Position numbers and translations under genes: made by a program. 64,000 nucleotides of DNA from Rhynchopus euleeides (lineage: Eukaryota > Euglenozoa > Diplonemea > Diplonemida > Diplonemidae), in the NCBI GenBank assembly GCA_963210315.1, contig OY723282.1, positions 992,001-1,056,000 on the forward strand, in the 5' to 3' direction. Every line of letters begins with the position of its first letter. Position 1 is the stretch's first letter. The notes under the pieces were generated by a model. The model searched no databases, was not told the origin of the DNA, and saw only the letters and a program-made list of their open reading frames with translations. Shown here piece after piece: positions 1-12,870 of the stretch.

Positions 1-325
1 CAACACGTGTGACTGGCTCACCCCAGGCACACAGTGGGGCTCGTGGGAGGGCAATGCCAAATTGGTGTGTGAGTGGGTGTGCAGGCACACCGCACAGAGA
101 GACATGTGTGTTTATATTAGTGCGTAGCACACCGAGCAGCTGCGTTTGGTGTGATATTCACTGTCTATACGCGTTAAACACTTCAAATCAGATCATCTGA
201 TGCTGCATCTGCTGACATACTCTCTCTCTCACAACTGAGAGTGAACAGACCCGAAGAACCACCACTCGCAATCAACTGTGAGGGGATCGGAAGTCTTCCA
301 GGGATACTGGGCAAGGCCTGCGACG

Positions 326-1258
326 TGCCGCGGTTCAGCTCAAGCCTGATCCCCGTGCCGCGCTGTGGGGGGTGGGGATGGGTGGGCTGGGTGTGGGTGT
401 GGTTGGGTCCAAACGTGCCGCGGTTCAGCTCCAGCCTGATCCCTGTGCCGTGCTGGGGGGGGGGGGGGGTGGGTCAGGGCGCTGTTCGATGCGATGAGCT
501 TCCCGCAGGTTGGCCTCACAGCCATCCGGCGATGCCGTGCTGCAGGTGGGGGTGGGGGTGGCATGGGAGCACTGTGCGGCACTCCTACTGCTGGTGGGCT
601 GCTGGTGCTGGGGGGGGAACCTCCTGGACTCTGCTCTTCCGGGATGGTGAAGCTGCAAGGGGCAGTGCCGCCGTGTCGAGACACGAGGGGCTGACCCGTG
701 CTGAGGTGAGCAACGTGCCGCGGTTCAGCTCCAGCCTGATCCCTGTGCCGTGCCGGGAGTGGGGAGTGGTGGGGGTTGGAGCGGGGGCGGGGTGGGGTGC
801 AATCCTGTGCCGCGGTTCAGCTTGTCTGATCCCTGTGCCGCCCTGGGTGGATGAAACGTGCTGTGGTTCAGCTAGCCCTGATCCCGGTGACGTGCTGGGG
901 GATGCGACGTGCCGCGGTTCAGCTCAAGCCTGATCCACGTGCCGCGCTGTGGGGGGTGGGCTGGGTGTGGGTGTGGGTGTGGTTGGTCCCAACGTGCCGC
1001 GGTTCAGCTCCAGCCTGATCCCTGTGCCGTGCTGGGGGGGGTAGGATGGGTGGGGGTGGACCAGGGCGCTGTCCGACGCGATGATCTTACCGCAGGTTGG
1101 CCTCACAGCCATCCGGCGATGCCGTGCTGCAGGTGGGGGTGGGGGTGGCATGGGAGCACTGTGCGGCACTCCTACTGCTGGTGGGCTGCTGGTGCTGGGG
1201 GGGAACCTCCTGGGCTCTGCTCTTCCGGGATAGTGAAGCTGCAAGGGGCAGTGCCGCT
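326..1258. repeat. Imperfect ~350-bp direct duplication in GC-rich DNA
   Basis: The block at about 326-672 is repeated at about 908-1258. Both copies carry a motif based on GTGCCGCGGTTCAGCTC followed by CCTGATCC, then G-rich filler, then a shared stretch from GGGCGCTGT through CAGGTTGGCCTCACAGCC to GCAAGGGGCAGTGCCG. Extra copies of the short motif lie at about 715-750, 810-840 and 850-900. Open frames here are Gly/Trp/Pro-rich and shift between the copies, so I do not consider them coding. Confidence 0.8.
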
Positions 1259-1360
1259 GGGTCGGGAAAGTCGGGTTGTCACCCTGTTGTGTGACGGGGG
1301 GAATGCAACACTTTCTTGGTGCTGTCTGTGGTTGGTCTTCGGGGCGTTACGGGGTTCGAG

Positions 1361-4300
1361 TTAAAGGTGCCAGGGTATAGGAATTACAGGCGTCACTGCA
1401 TGTGACAGGTAATGGGTGCCACGGTAATCACGGGTGTCACATTGCACATTGTGACAGGTATTAAAGGTACGGGGGGTCTTCGCTCCAAAGTGCAACAAAC
1501 GCCACGACACACTCAGGTGGCGCACTGCCACAGAGGTTGACACAGAGTGAAGGCACCTTACGGTCATTACGGGTGTCACTGGTTGTGACAGGTCTTCTGG
1601 GTGTCACGGTCTTCACGGGGGGCACCGTTGTGGCACGTATCATCACTCGGTCAACTCGTCGAAGAAGGATTTGACTCTGCCCTGCCGTCAGGTGGTTTCC
1701 TTCACTGCCTTTCGGCCCCACAGAAAGAAACCTGAGGCTGCGGCCATGTTATGGTGTGGCCGGGTCTCGATTCTCGGCTGGTAATATCGGGTAAGAATGG
1801 GGGTTCAATCCGTTGAGGTGATCAGGTTGGGTATCCTGGGGCTGGTTGGCGGTTGAGTTTTGTAGTGCTGCGAAGCCAGGGCCATCTTCCATCGTAGCGT
1901 CACATAGCGGGCCACCCATGAGACATAAGACGTCGAGCATAGGTCGCATAGTTTGCTGTCAGTTCCCAAGGTCTTGTGGGGTATCCTAGTAACTGCGGAT
2001 TCGCATCATCATAACGGGAGGTGATATACCGTGGAATCATTGCGTTTGGCCTCTTGAGGCGAGTGTATGCCCGCACTGCGATCGCTCGGGTTCGAAGGTG
2101 CGGCCAGCTCAGTGCCACTCAGAGGATAGCTAGCGTGGTGAGGTGTGTGCTGCAACAGCACGCCAGCGATTTCGATTCGCTCTGGCATCGAGGTGGCCCG
2201 AGCATCAGCCGCTCTGCCAACCCATTTCTGGGCTGGCTCTGTCCACGTGAGCACAACGGCTCGACTCAAGCGTCGGATACGCATGTGTACGTCCAGTGGA
2301 GATCGCACCAGGAGCAGTGTGTTCAGTACGGTGTGCACACAAAAGCAAAGTGAGGCACATGCCTAACACATGTCCGTGTGAGGCGTGTGTGCCTCACGCT
2401 TGATATTTCGTCGAAAAGTCCAGGCCCTGTTCGTCAAATCCCTGCAGTATTGATGCCGCACTGTGGCTGCTTGTTTTGCAATGATGCCTTCCTTCTCCTC
2501 CTGTGCCCGTCCCGAGAAATGGACTTTGTGCGACGGTCGGTCGCCACCTGCCTGTGGAGGTGCAGTGTTGTGGGCCTCATGCTCCACCAACCTCCTGCAC
2601 CCCCTGCACGGCCTCCTTCCCGGATGAGTGTACTGCAGGTTTTACAGCACGGCCTCAGGTCTGAGGCGCTGCAACAGCGCTGATGTCTCAAGCACTACAC
2701 TGTCGATGCCGTTACCTCCAGGGGTGGTGCTGATGGCGTCTGCATGCCCTCTGTGGCCCTTCATCCCGCACCCCTCTGCTGTTCTCGCTGCCGCAATCGC
2801 TCTTGCGGGCTTGGCATCGTATGGGGCATGTTCGGTTCTCCACTTCCCGCCCTGTCGCACTCTGCTGCGCCTTCAGGCTGCCCTGCTGTGGTGCTGCCCC
2901 AGCCCAGTTCGCTAAGCTAGGCGATTTTACGCAGTGTCTTCTTGGGCTCTCGGTGCCGCCTCGCAGACCCACCATGGAAAGCCGATCCGTGCCGGAGATG
3001 TGTCCTTTGGGGGTGGCGTCACGTGTATTCTGCACATAGGTCTTCTCCTGTGCGACATCCCGTCTTACCACATCGATCCCAACCCACTTGCAGTCTTGCA
3101 TACGAGGGTAACGTGCTGCCGTTGGATTGCATGGGGGCTGCAAGTTAGGCCCACAAGCCCGCAAGAGCTTGCCTCGCTGTCATCAGGCTCATCGTCAATT
3201 CGGAAGCTCCCTGGATCTGCGTCCTGCCGGCCCCTGCATCCTCGTCAACCAGTTGCAGGTCCTGTGTGTTGTTTGCCGTCCGTGCAGTGATCTTCCTCCG
3301 GACACAACCCCTATGTCCACCTCGGTGGAGCGTTCGAAGTTGATAGAGATCTCGAGCAGCGACACGTGCTGCAGTGATTCCATCTATAGCCTTGCTACGA
3401 AGGACACCGTTCGGCTGTGGCTATCTGTGCAGCTGACTGATGCGTCGCACTACCACCCGCCCCCTCCTCCTCGAATGCCAACAGAGGCGCACGCTGCCCC
3501 TCGCTGGTCTCCTGCCGTCCACCTTCGGCACGGCACCCGTGTCACTTCAGCAGCCCGAGGCTGGTCGTGCTGAGTAGCAGCTATCCGCCGACACGCATTT
3601 CCGTCCTTCCGACATTTGTTGCCTCTAACGCAGCCACCCAATGGGTTTGGTGGTGTCCACCGCCGTGAGCCACTTGGCGCGCCTCCCCGTAGCCTCCGAC
3701 CGGTTTAGGTTTGAGCCCCACGACCTCACAGCGTCTTGCGGGAAGGGCATGCTTGTGACTTCCCCTCTGACTGAGCCACTGAGCATCGCGAATCATTGTC
3801 CACCAGACCCTCACTCGGGAGGGCTGGCTGGCCTGCTAAGAGATGCAGGGGCCACAGGCTTGGCTTCTGGTGGAAGAGGCTGGCCTTAGCTCCGCCTGTC
3901 CATTTCGCGGAAGCCCGACCCCTTCCCCACGCCCCGAAAGGCAACGCTGTGTTGTGGCAAATCTCAGGCCGCACTCCGTTGCTCCGTTGCCTGTTTGTAG
4001 AAACGCAAGCCACAAGATGCTGTTCACAGCTGCAGGACAGTCTCCTCCAGCAGGCGGAGCAGAGCGGAGGGTAGCGGGGGGGCATCGCAGGACAGCATCT
4101 CTCTTGCGGTGTTTCGTCTCTGGCTGTGTGGTCCCCCTTGAGTGGGTTGGCCCGCGAGAATCCCCGCTGTGCAGCACACCAAGCCACTCCGAAGGACATG
4201 GCCACCACCGCAGGCCCGTCCCACGGTGGAGTTCTGAAGGCCTCTGTGTCGACGTTAAGATCCCTCTGTTCTGCCCGCTCGGACATGCGGGCCATCTGGG

Positions 4301-7228
4301 GCTTCAGGTTTTGCCGTTGCCCGCAGGAGCGGGTTGTCCCCGCTGAGCAGACGCAGGCCCCATGCACTCTGTGCTGGGGGCGATATCTTTGCGATGGCGA
4401 GCCCCCCCCTCCCCCGTGCGAGCGAAACATCCCTGAGGTTGAGCGCCAGGCATCAAGCCCTGCGGCGATGTCTGCGAGGTACCCCGGAGGCAGGCGTGCT
4501 CATTACGCATCTTCGTTGCAACGGCAGCTGCTGCGCCACGCCCGCCCCCCTCGGGCTCAGCACCGTTGCTGCACAACGCCTAGCAGGGGCTGTGGCTGGA
4601 CTGTCCCGTCCCCGCCACAGCGAAGGAGTGCCGTTGCTTCACCCCAGAGGGGCCGCCCCCACACCTGGATGTGTGGGTGGGCACGCCTCCCGTGTGCCCT
4701 TCTTCGGGCCGATGCTCGGATGCGGCGGCCCGACATCTGGAGGGTGAGGCCGGTCAGCTCTACGGCCAGCTCCGTGAGGCATGGAGGGCCGCGAGTGCTC
4801 GCAGGGTCTCACTTCAGGCCCGCAGCCAGTCGCGAGAGGGCAGAAGGCAACCTGCAGCCCGGGGGTGTGCTTGCCCCCACGCCAGTTTGATTCCGCTCTG
4901 CGCTGCGTTACGGTGGTTGGCTGGTTGCTGGTGCTGCATCAGGGTTATCGGGAACCGCAGAAGCGCCCTGGTCCACTTCCTCGTCCTCTTCACCGACAGC
5001 TGGTGATTCCGCCTGCCTAGTCGCAGCACATCACTGTTGTGCAGATCTGGGGAAAGGGATGTGTGCAGGAGGGGGCCTGAGGCAAGCTGATGCCTTGCTT
5101 GGTTGCCAGCGACAGGGACTCGTTGGCAGCAATCATGCAGGCCAAGTGTGACTCCTTCAACCACGACGTGGCTGCTTTCCGTTGGGCTGGTAGGGAGTTT
5201 TCTGTGTCTGCTCCATGACGCGGGTGCATCGGGGGAAGCGAATCTCTGCTGACGCGGCAGCTGTCGAGCGACACACAGCGCCAAGTCTCCACGGCCCTGC
5301 AAGAGCTTGCACGTCAACACCGCAACGGCCCTCCACCAGGGTTTCCCCCGGCTTCGGCCTATCCAGGCATAGTTCACCATCTTTCGGGTCCCAACGTCTT
5401 GGAGGCGCGTCAGCTGACGGAGGGATGTGCATCTACCAGGGGTATCAAGGCACTGTCAACGCCACAGACAGTGCCACAGGGGTGTGCTTGATATGGAGCA
5501 CCCTCCACCCCAGCCCACACAGTCGTGAACAACGTGACCAGGATAAGGTGGTGCCACGTCGAACCCCTTGTCGCGGCAGAGTGCTGCAGATGGTGAAGTG
5601 GAGCCAAATTGCAGTGCGTCATCAGGCCCTCGCCACTTCTCCTGTAGGTTGGTCCTAGCGTTGCCCGCTCTGAGGCCTGAAGGACATAGGGGTCCAGCAG
5701 GGCGGGGGTGGCCGTTTCAAATCCCAGTGATGTGGTGGCTGGTGGTGTGCAAGCACCCACCAGCCACCACATCGGCTGCCGCTTCACCAATGCAGCCTCG
5801 GGGCGTCCCAACGTTTGGCACCATCGTCGGGCGGCCATAATCGGCCACAATCAAGAGGCGGCCCACACACAGGATCTCCAGACGACGTGCCCGGGCTGGC
5901 GGGACGCAGTCAGCATATCCACGCCCCTCGGGGAGGCATTCCCGAATCCGATAGCTGCAGCAACCTGCATCGTTGCCGAAGCAGGTTGATTCGCAGCTCG
6001 AGTTCTCAGCCCTGGAAAGTTCTCAGCCCTGAAATGGCACCCCATTAAATGGGTGTAACTGATGTATAGGACTCAGGCGCCGGGCCGCGCTGAACTATCG
6101 TAGAAATCCCCATGCAGAACCCTGTCTACCCACCCCAACCGTCTGTCCTTGGGTAGGTCAGGCCAGAGCAAGCGCTGGTTTGGGTTGCGGGTCACCGCGC
6201 CGTTATTATTGGCAACTGCCCAGGGCAATTCAAGCTTCATTTCCCCCCAACCCATCCGGTATGGGTTTCCTGAGTGATTTGCCCTCCCTGCTCCCGCCTG
6301 CCCACGGCGTTGTTGGTGATGGTTCTGCGCAACCCGTGTGCACCACAGACAACACTGTGCATATTCGATGCCATTCTCCTGCAGTCCCTCACAAAACTTC
6401 TGTCACCGTCGAGCCCCTATCGGTCACAATGACACGGGTCTTGTCGTCTTCAGGAGTACGGTTCAAGTGCGACAGTGCTTCTTCTTCTGCATTGCACAGC
6501 TTCTCTCCCAGACCCCCCGACACGCACAGCGCATGCTGCTCCTCATCCGCACACCACAACGAGCTTGTCCCCGACCGTCTCCCGTGCGTCATATCCCCTC
6601 CGGGGGGTGATCTATTTCCCGCCTTGTGTCTCTCAAGTGTTGTGCTTCATGGCCTTTGAGCAGGCCTTGTGCCGAGCTGCTTGCGCCTCGGCAACCTTGT
6701 CTTCTTGTTGCCTTGGTGGGTGATTGTGCAGCGGTACCAGCCATCTGCTGTTCGACAGAGCTGAGGCGGACAAACGTGGGGGCTTTCGCTCAGAGCTGCA
6801 TGGAGTGTGTACGTGCTTCATAAAACTGGCTGAAAAAGTGAAAGTAAGCACAGACCAAACCGCCCCCAAGGCATTGGCAATCAGCTCCACATCGGACTTC
6901 GATCGTGGAGCCACCCGAGGGTGACGGCAACCCTCCAAAATACCAGCATGCACTCGTACCCCTTCTTCAGAGTCTGGGCGGGAGAGGTGCCATGATTCGG
7001 TCCTGGGGTTCAGAACTCATCCGACTGCAGTTCGGGATTCTGGCTGAACAGCGCTCAATTCGGTCATATCAGACCGCTATCCGTGGATAGCCTAAGCCTA
7101 TATGAAGGTGGCAATCTTCCAAGGGTGCCTTATCCCCGAATCTAATGTAATAAGGGTTATTCCACTAAGGGCAAACAAAACAAAAACTGACAACACAGGT
7201 CGCACTAAAAAAAAAAGGGGGGGCTATA
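1361..7228. other. Gene-poor region with decayed coding-like remnants
   Basis: I see no intact gene. 1361-1620 is rich in scattered GTGTCAC/GTGACAG words. From about 2 to 6.7 kb short open frames overlap on both strands without a consistent long frame. A plus-strand stretch near 4740-4900 reads as a charged, helix-forming peptide, and 5249-5450 reads openly with a Gln/Arg-rich then Pro-rich composition. These could be the remains of a retroelement gag, but this is inference and no diagnostic motif is left. Confidence 0.4.
5729..5773. repeat. Perfect 17-bp stem hairpin
   Basis: GATGTGGTGGCTGGTGG at 5729-5745 is followed after an 11-nt loop by its exact reverse complement at 5757-5773. No gene boundary is visible beside it. 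Confidence 0.85.
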
Positions 7229-7236
7229 ATGCATAG

Positions 7237-8273
7237 CAGGGCTTTCCCTAAATCGGCACCCGTCTCCCGAGATTTTCAAAATCTGCCTCCCCCCCTTTTT
7301 TTGCAGGCTATTATTTCCCTGTTTCCCCCCTTTTTTTGCAGGCGAGTTGTCAAGGCAGGAATGGACACCCTACTTGACTAAAGTGGCTGTCAAAAAAATC
7401 TTCGGAATGGGTGTGCGCAAATATTGCAAAAGAACACCTTTTTTGGGGTATTGCCGTCCTGGGCGCGCAAAAAAGGTTCCCATGGGTGACCATGCGGTTT
7501 TCGATCTTCCAGGCTCTCTGGGTTCAGGTGAGTACCAGGGATTATTCAGCATTTTCTGGCACATCGTGTCAATAGCTTGATCACGTGTCGCCGGATGCTG
7601 CAATCCTGAAGCAAAATCAGAGCAATCTCGTCAGGTGCAAGACGCCACGTGTGGTCTCCCGTGGTGCTCGTTGTGTATTCGGCGCAAACACACGACCACC
7701 CCTGGTGTGCCTCATCAGGTGTGAGCCAGGATCAGTGGACCGGCAGTTGTCTGCCGCCAATGAGGCTTTCTTACACATCACCACAACGGGTCACAAGGTG
7801 ACATACGGCCACAGAAGGTCTCACACGGTCATACATTTTCAGGACCGTGTCTTGTCCGGGTGAGGAATTAGAGGGGGGTGAGCTGAACCTTCACGGTGAC
7901 AACCAGACAGGGGTCTTCACGGGCACCTCATGGCCAAAATGACCCCACCACGATCCGCACAGATTCCAAACGTTCAAAACAACGGGGTCTTGACAAAACC
8001 GATGGGGGGGTCCCGCTGGGTGGGGTGGTGTGGTGCCTCTCAGTCACCTCCTCCCATCACGAGTCGGACTTGAAGGACTGACCAGATTCAGATTTCACAG
8101 GTGAAACTGGGCGCCTACACCCACAAAATGACCCCACTACGATCCGTACGGAGTCCAACAAATGCAATGGCAGCCCCCAGACTGGGCCCCAGCCTAACCC
8201 CCCTTTCCCTCCTTTTTTTGCACCCGTTTTTGGAAATTTGCCCCCCAGACCCCCAGATTTAGGGAAAGCCCTG
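7237..8273. mobile_element. hAT-like TIR element with 8-bp target duplication
   Basis: The left end reads CAGGGCTTTCCCTAAATC (7237-7254) and the right end is its reverse complement, ending at 8273. The 8-bp sequence ATGCATAG directly flanks both ends (7229-7236 and 8274-8281) and fits the hAT consensus nTnnnnAn. A CAGGG start and an 8-bp duplication are typical of the hAT superfamily. At 1,037 bp it is too short for a transposase and no long frame is present, so it is a non-autonomous member. It holds two copies of the dispersed core motif (7940-7963, 8129-8152) and two polypyrimidine stretches ending in TTTTTTTGCAGG near 7287-7342 that resemble 3' splice sites. Confidence 0.88.
7940..7963 (+). 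repeat. Dispersed core motif, copy 1 of 8
   Basis: The core ACCCCACTACGATCCGCACA, with small changes, occurs eight times in the window, always on the plus strand: 7940-7963, 8129-8152, 26834-26857, 27056-27079, 27356-27379, 30209-30232, 32267-32290 and 44945-44968. Several copies share longer flanks, such as CCAAACGTTCAAAA downstream and a CACCTA...CAAAA block upstream. All copies fall inside the TIR elements annotated at 7237, 26655, 30064 and 44786. Confidence 0.85.
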
Positions 8274-8281
8274 ATGCATAG

Positions 8282-11200
8282 GGCCCTCCCGTGTGGAGGG
8301 TTAGACACAGGGGAGTCTGAGGTTACTAACAGACACGGCCACCATTATGGACTTACATCCCCCTCCGGGGGAGGGTATCAGCTGTCGGTATAATTCAAAT
8401 AGGTCTGGTGTTTAATCCTACAGGGTATGACGGGGCCTTCACTTAGGAGTGCAGGAAGGTTGGGTCCCTAAATCACACCGGTGCGGTACGGCAATAGATG
8501 AAGTGGGGTGCGTGTGACAGTGATGATGTGTGTTGCATCTGGGAGGGCCCAGTTTAGTCCGCAGGATAAGGGTTCGCAGGTTTGGGGTTCATTAATGAGT
8601 TTTGTCAGTGTAGTGTGGCGTTGTGTGGTGACACCCTGCTATAAATGGAGGTTCTATGGGGTCCAGGGGGGCTAAGGGGCGGGGGCAACTGTTTTGGGGA
8701 TTCGCGAATACCAACTTCGGCAGTATCCGGCAGACTGGAGAAGAAGCGCGTAGAAAGGTCGGAAAGGGAAAGAGATGATTCTGCACATCCCACTCACCCA
8801 TCCGTGCTTCGCAAGGCAGACTGCCAACTTGCGCCACTGGTTTGGCTGCTTCTTGCACAGATCGCTGTTGCTGATTTTCGAAGATGCTTGTTGATCCACT
8901 CCAAGAGAGTCGCAAGTTTGCCAGTTGTTGTCGGGTGTCAGCATGCTACACGCGGTAGCGGAGATACTGATGAAGCCCATATGTACCGCATCAGCTGCGA
9001 CCTTTTTTCCCCTCGGCCCGCTTCTTCTGGACCCCTCCTCGCCGCCTCTCGTCTCCTGTGGGCTTGGGGATAGGTGGCCCGATCACTGTGGTGGAGGCAG
9101 ACGCCACATCTTCGGAAGGCGATGGCGCGGCGCGTTGCTGTCTCTCGCAGACGTGCCTGTGGACCCCGGCGTCACCGATAGCACCATCTGTTGGCAGGCC
9201 CCGTGTGTGCCCAGCAAAGGAGTCCTTCGGCAGGAAATGTCGTGTGCATGCCTTCAGCGCCTTCACGGTGACGGACGTGGGATCACCCACACATCGCCCA
9301 GCTTGCCCCATTTGCCCTCCTCCCTTTGCCCAGGAGCCATGTGGAGATCATTTCCCCCAACAAAGGTGTGGGCAAGGAGCGGTGCCCCTCCTGATGCCTC
9401 CGTTCCCGGTACCTCCGAGCCCGGTCCAGAATCCAATTTATTATCTCGGTATCCGCCTCCCCACTCGTGTTCGTCTCGTGTCGGATTCGGGCCAGGGATA
9501 GTGCCCTGCTTGGTGCCGTTTGTTCCCGCGTGGGTACGCGGGTGGGTTGCCGTGCCGGAGTCGGGCACGGAGACACTGCATTTGGCCTGACTCATCGGTC
9601 ATGCTCCGTTCGTGTTTTGGTCGACCGGCCGTCCGCGGTACCCGAGCAGATTTATCTTCCTCCCGCGTTATCACCAGCACAGCCAGATCAGGCGTACCGT
9701 CCCCTTTTCCACGGGCTTCACAAGCCTTGCGCTTCTTGGAGCGCAAGACAAGTGATGTCCGCCCTTCTCGTTCCCGTTTCCTCCGGAAGCAAGTGATGCG
9801 CGCGGTTCGAAAGCCTTTCTCCCACAAGCCTTCGAAAGCCCTCTCCCACCATCTCTCGTTCATCATCTATTCCGCGCTTCAGTCGCGAAGATTGCGTCTC
9901 AATATCAACAGACGATGCTGCGTTCCTGTGGCAGGGAAGCGCATGACTCAGCTGCGTGACATGTGGCACCGAGTTCAAAGCCCAAACTGCTCAGAAGAGC
10001 CCCCTGTCACAGCGCCAAATCATGACCAACGCCGGGTGGTGTGCCTCCCTACGGAGGGAGCATGCCTTCTGGCTGCTTCGTGCGAACTCTCTCTGCTCCC
10101 AGGTGGGATCGATAACGAACGGCAGTTGGTGCACCCTCCCAGTGTCCTTCAGCGCGTGGTAGTTGCCATATTATCGGGCACACTGAAGGCGAATTCGCCC
10201 CCTATGAACAATTCGTCGGAGGCATCGCTTGGAGGGAGTGAGTGGGGCTACTGCGTCTCCGTGGGTGCCAGTTGGGTTGGAGGCCCAGGCTCGTTCGTCG
10301 GAGAGTCAATGTGATCCACCAGCGCCTGTCAGTCCACGGCTTGCTCCTCTGTCCACACAGCAGAGAGCCTTCTGTGCCTTCGCCCTGTGTCAAGCTGTGG
10401 TGCTTTGGCACCTTGTGGCACAGCCTCGCTTTCCTGCACTTCTGGGGCAAAGCCCCCTGGCCGTGCCGACAGACGGGAATTTCTTGGCGAAGGCCTGCAG
10501 GTCTGCAGGCGTGGGTCACGCCATGTCAAAGCGAAGGCGCTGACGTGGTGCTTGGGTCGTGCTCGGGTCGCCGGTCGAGTACCTTCTCAGCCACACGGAC
10601 AGTTGCTGCCAAAGACGGTGGCTGCATTGCGCGTCGGGATAACTAACGAGAGGGCGTCACGTGATTTCGTCATTTCCCGGACCATCTATCTTCCCAAGGG
10701 GTTTGGCGCTTGATTGCACGATGGCACCCTTTAGCGGTGGAGGTAGTAGTTTTGCAGAACCTTGTACTGAGTACCGAGCACGTCGGGCTGGGCCCTGTTT
10801 ATCGATTCTCCTCCTTGTCGTTCGTCGATCAGGAGCGCGAAGGTCACGCACATACGCACATGGGCTAGATACCAACAACATACGCCGCGTCGCGTGCCCA
10901 TACACATTTGTGTTTTGCTTTTGGTGGTACACCGAGAATGGGGCCCACCCACACCCCCAGCTTCGGCTCCAATTGGGTCAAGTCTCCGCAATAGGTTCTC
11001 GCACATCGTCCCAAGAACCTACTGGCAGCGTCCGGCCGTGCAGTGCGCGTCCGTGCATGTCGGACTCTCTGGAAAATGTGCTGCGTAGCGTACGCAGAAC
11101 GTGCGTGCGGCTGCGTGCTGAGAGCCGTGGGTCACCCGGTGGGTAGCTGGGCCCTCGCCTTCTGCATCCCTACCCAAGCCCGCTTCTAGGGATAAGCGAA

Positions 11201-11742
11201 ATTGGAATGTGGGCGGGTTCGTCATGCAGCAACCTGCCACCCCTTTTGCTTCAGCCCACCACATCTTGAAGGTGGCGAGCCCATGCTTGTGCTGTCTCTG
11301 CTCGCGCGGAAGCTCGATTCGAGCACCACATGCCCTGAGTGAGCCAACAGACAAAGCAGTGACGCGGTTTAGAAGCACCCACAGGCCCTGCTGTTCATCC
11401 TTGAGGTGCTCCGCAGCTCGGGGGTGTGTGCCAGTACAGCAGCCAGCACTGCTTCGGGGCGGAGGAGTGAGGCGCGGTGTGCACGGGAGGGGTCCCCGTC
11501 GTGCACTATCCACGACACCGCGACGGATGTGCCGGTGTGGAAGAACCCGCTGCTCAGGTTGAGCTGCACCATGCCCAGGGGGGTGTGGCTGTGTGATGTC
11601 CTGCGCTGCAGCCATGGCGGCGAAAATCCGAAACTTCTACAGTGGGCCTTACAAATCGTGAACTCCACGGAGCCTACACGGTGGTCTCCCGCACGTCAAA
11701 CTACACCTTTTCGGGGTTAGTTAAAGCGGGGTGGGCCCTCCA
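8282..11742. other. No supportable gene
   Basis: Overlapping short frames occur on both strands. The minus-strand frames at 8991-9311 and 9441-9978 have a coding-like charged composition but match no family I recognise and change frame repeatedly. I see no repeats with clear boundaries. Confidence 0.4.
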
Positions 11743-11804
11743 CCGAGCGGGGGTCAAACTGCCCCTACGCGACCAGCAAATAACGGCAGTCTGACCCCGC
11801 TCGG
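11743..11804. repeat. Hairpin with ~20-bp stem
   Basis: The arm at 11743-11763 begins CCGAGCGGGGG and ends AACTGCC. It pairs with 11785-11804, allowing one bulge and one mismatch. A second small G/C inverted repeat, GGGGGGTCTCAGACCCCCC, follows at about 11830-11848. Confidence 0.7.
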
Positions 11805-12164
11805 CGGGGCGCGCACCCCGCCTGTCTGAGGGGGGTCTCAGACCCCCCGGACTGGCCCTCCAGACCGCCGCTCGGGACTGCACACAGAACCCGGTCTTCG
11901 ATCACCCCATGATTTGTTGGTGTTGATGCACAGAGGCGGCGTTGTCGCTCAAGATTTCGTTGGAAGCACGTCAGAACCACTCCCCCGCTTTTCCGCTTCA
12001 TGCATGTACTGAAAAATCGCATCAATTGTGATTCTTCTCCCTTATTTGATGCGTTGACGATCGACGCTCCCTCAGGGACGTGGTGGTGTCGACCACCACG
12101 GGGTAGTTGTGCCGCTTTTCGGTCAGAGACGGGTTCGCCCCGCCTCAGAGTCGCGAGCGGGTGG

Positions 12165-12870
12165 TGATATGATGCCTTCACGCCCCGTGAAGCCGTCCGC
12201 CTGCTGGTCAGTAGGTATTTATTCAGGCACTAGAACCCCGCCGTGAGCCGCTGCCGTGTCGTGCAGCTGCTGTAGAGCCATGTTGCCCGCGCTGTGTCCG
12301 TTCGCCATGGAGAACATGGCCGCCTTGTTGTCGATTCTGGCGACAAGTGCCTTCGCTTGCAGGTGACGACACGAGTCGGACTGCCGGCAGGGCGGCCCGA
12401 GCTCCTTCAGGTATATGCGCCTTGGGCGATCCGTGTTGCTGAAGGTTCTCTGTAAACCTGATTCTCTGAAACGATGGTTCGCTGATAATGACCTTCGCTG
12501 CCCGTTCCTTACTCGACGCATCCGGCCACTGTGATGCGTTCCACCGGGCCCTGTCCCCGCCAGTCGTGTTGCGCAGAGCTCCAGACGCCGTGTGACCTCC
12601 TGAATCACTGCCGTGGGACGTGGTGTGGAATGCCCCACAGCGTTTCACGTCGCGAGCCACCCTCCGTCTGTATGCCAGAGCGGCGGCATGTAGCACAGTG
12701 GTTTGGGTATCACATATCCGTGCCACACCAGGCTCCCGAACACCTTGCAAAACTGCGTGGGTTGCAGGTTCTCAAAGGCTCCAGGAGGGGTCAGGATATA
12801 GCCGGCACCGGAGCCAATTGCCAAGCTTTCCTTAGAAGAAGGTGCTTGCCAAATCAAATCACCCACTCTG
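12165..12870 (-). pseudogene. Decayed RT-RNase H of a DIRS-like retroelement
   Basis: The minus strand encodes, in order and with frame changes, a segment reading QFCKVFGSLVWHGY (about 12.73 kb), then ARIDNKAAMFSMANGHS (about 12.32 kb), then IPTDQQADGFTG (about 12.17-12.20 kb). These line up with EFYKVFGGMIWFLF, LQVDNTAAVAAINKGHS and WVPTHAQRADEFTRG of the intact RT-RNase H at 42511-44306. The fragment is therefore the RT connection plus RNase H of a related element. Stops and frameshifts make it non-functional. No split repeats remain around it. The family assignment rests on these three collinear motifs. Confidence 0.75.

Noticed and set aside
2081..2130. tRNA-like GGTTCGAA box (also at about 37863)
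   Set aside because: No matching A box, acceptor stem or cloverleaf can be drawn around either site.
3726..4890. Overlapping 234- and 254-codon ORFs on opposite strands
   Set aside because: Composition is Arg/Pro/Ala/Cys-rich on both strands, as expected for GC-rich non-coding DNA, and no domain is visible.
7199..7220. Poly-A followed by G run as a retroposon tail
   Set aside because: It lies outside the hAT-like element's duplication and no partner target duplication could be found.
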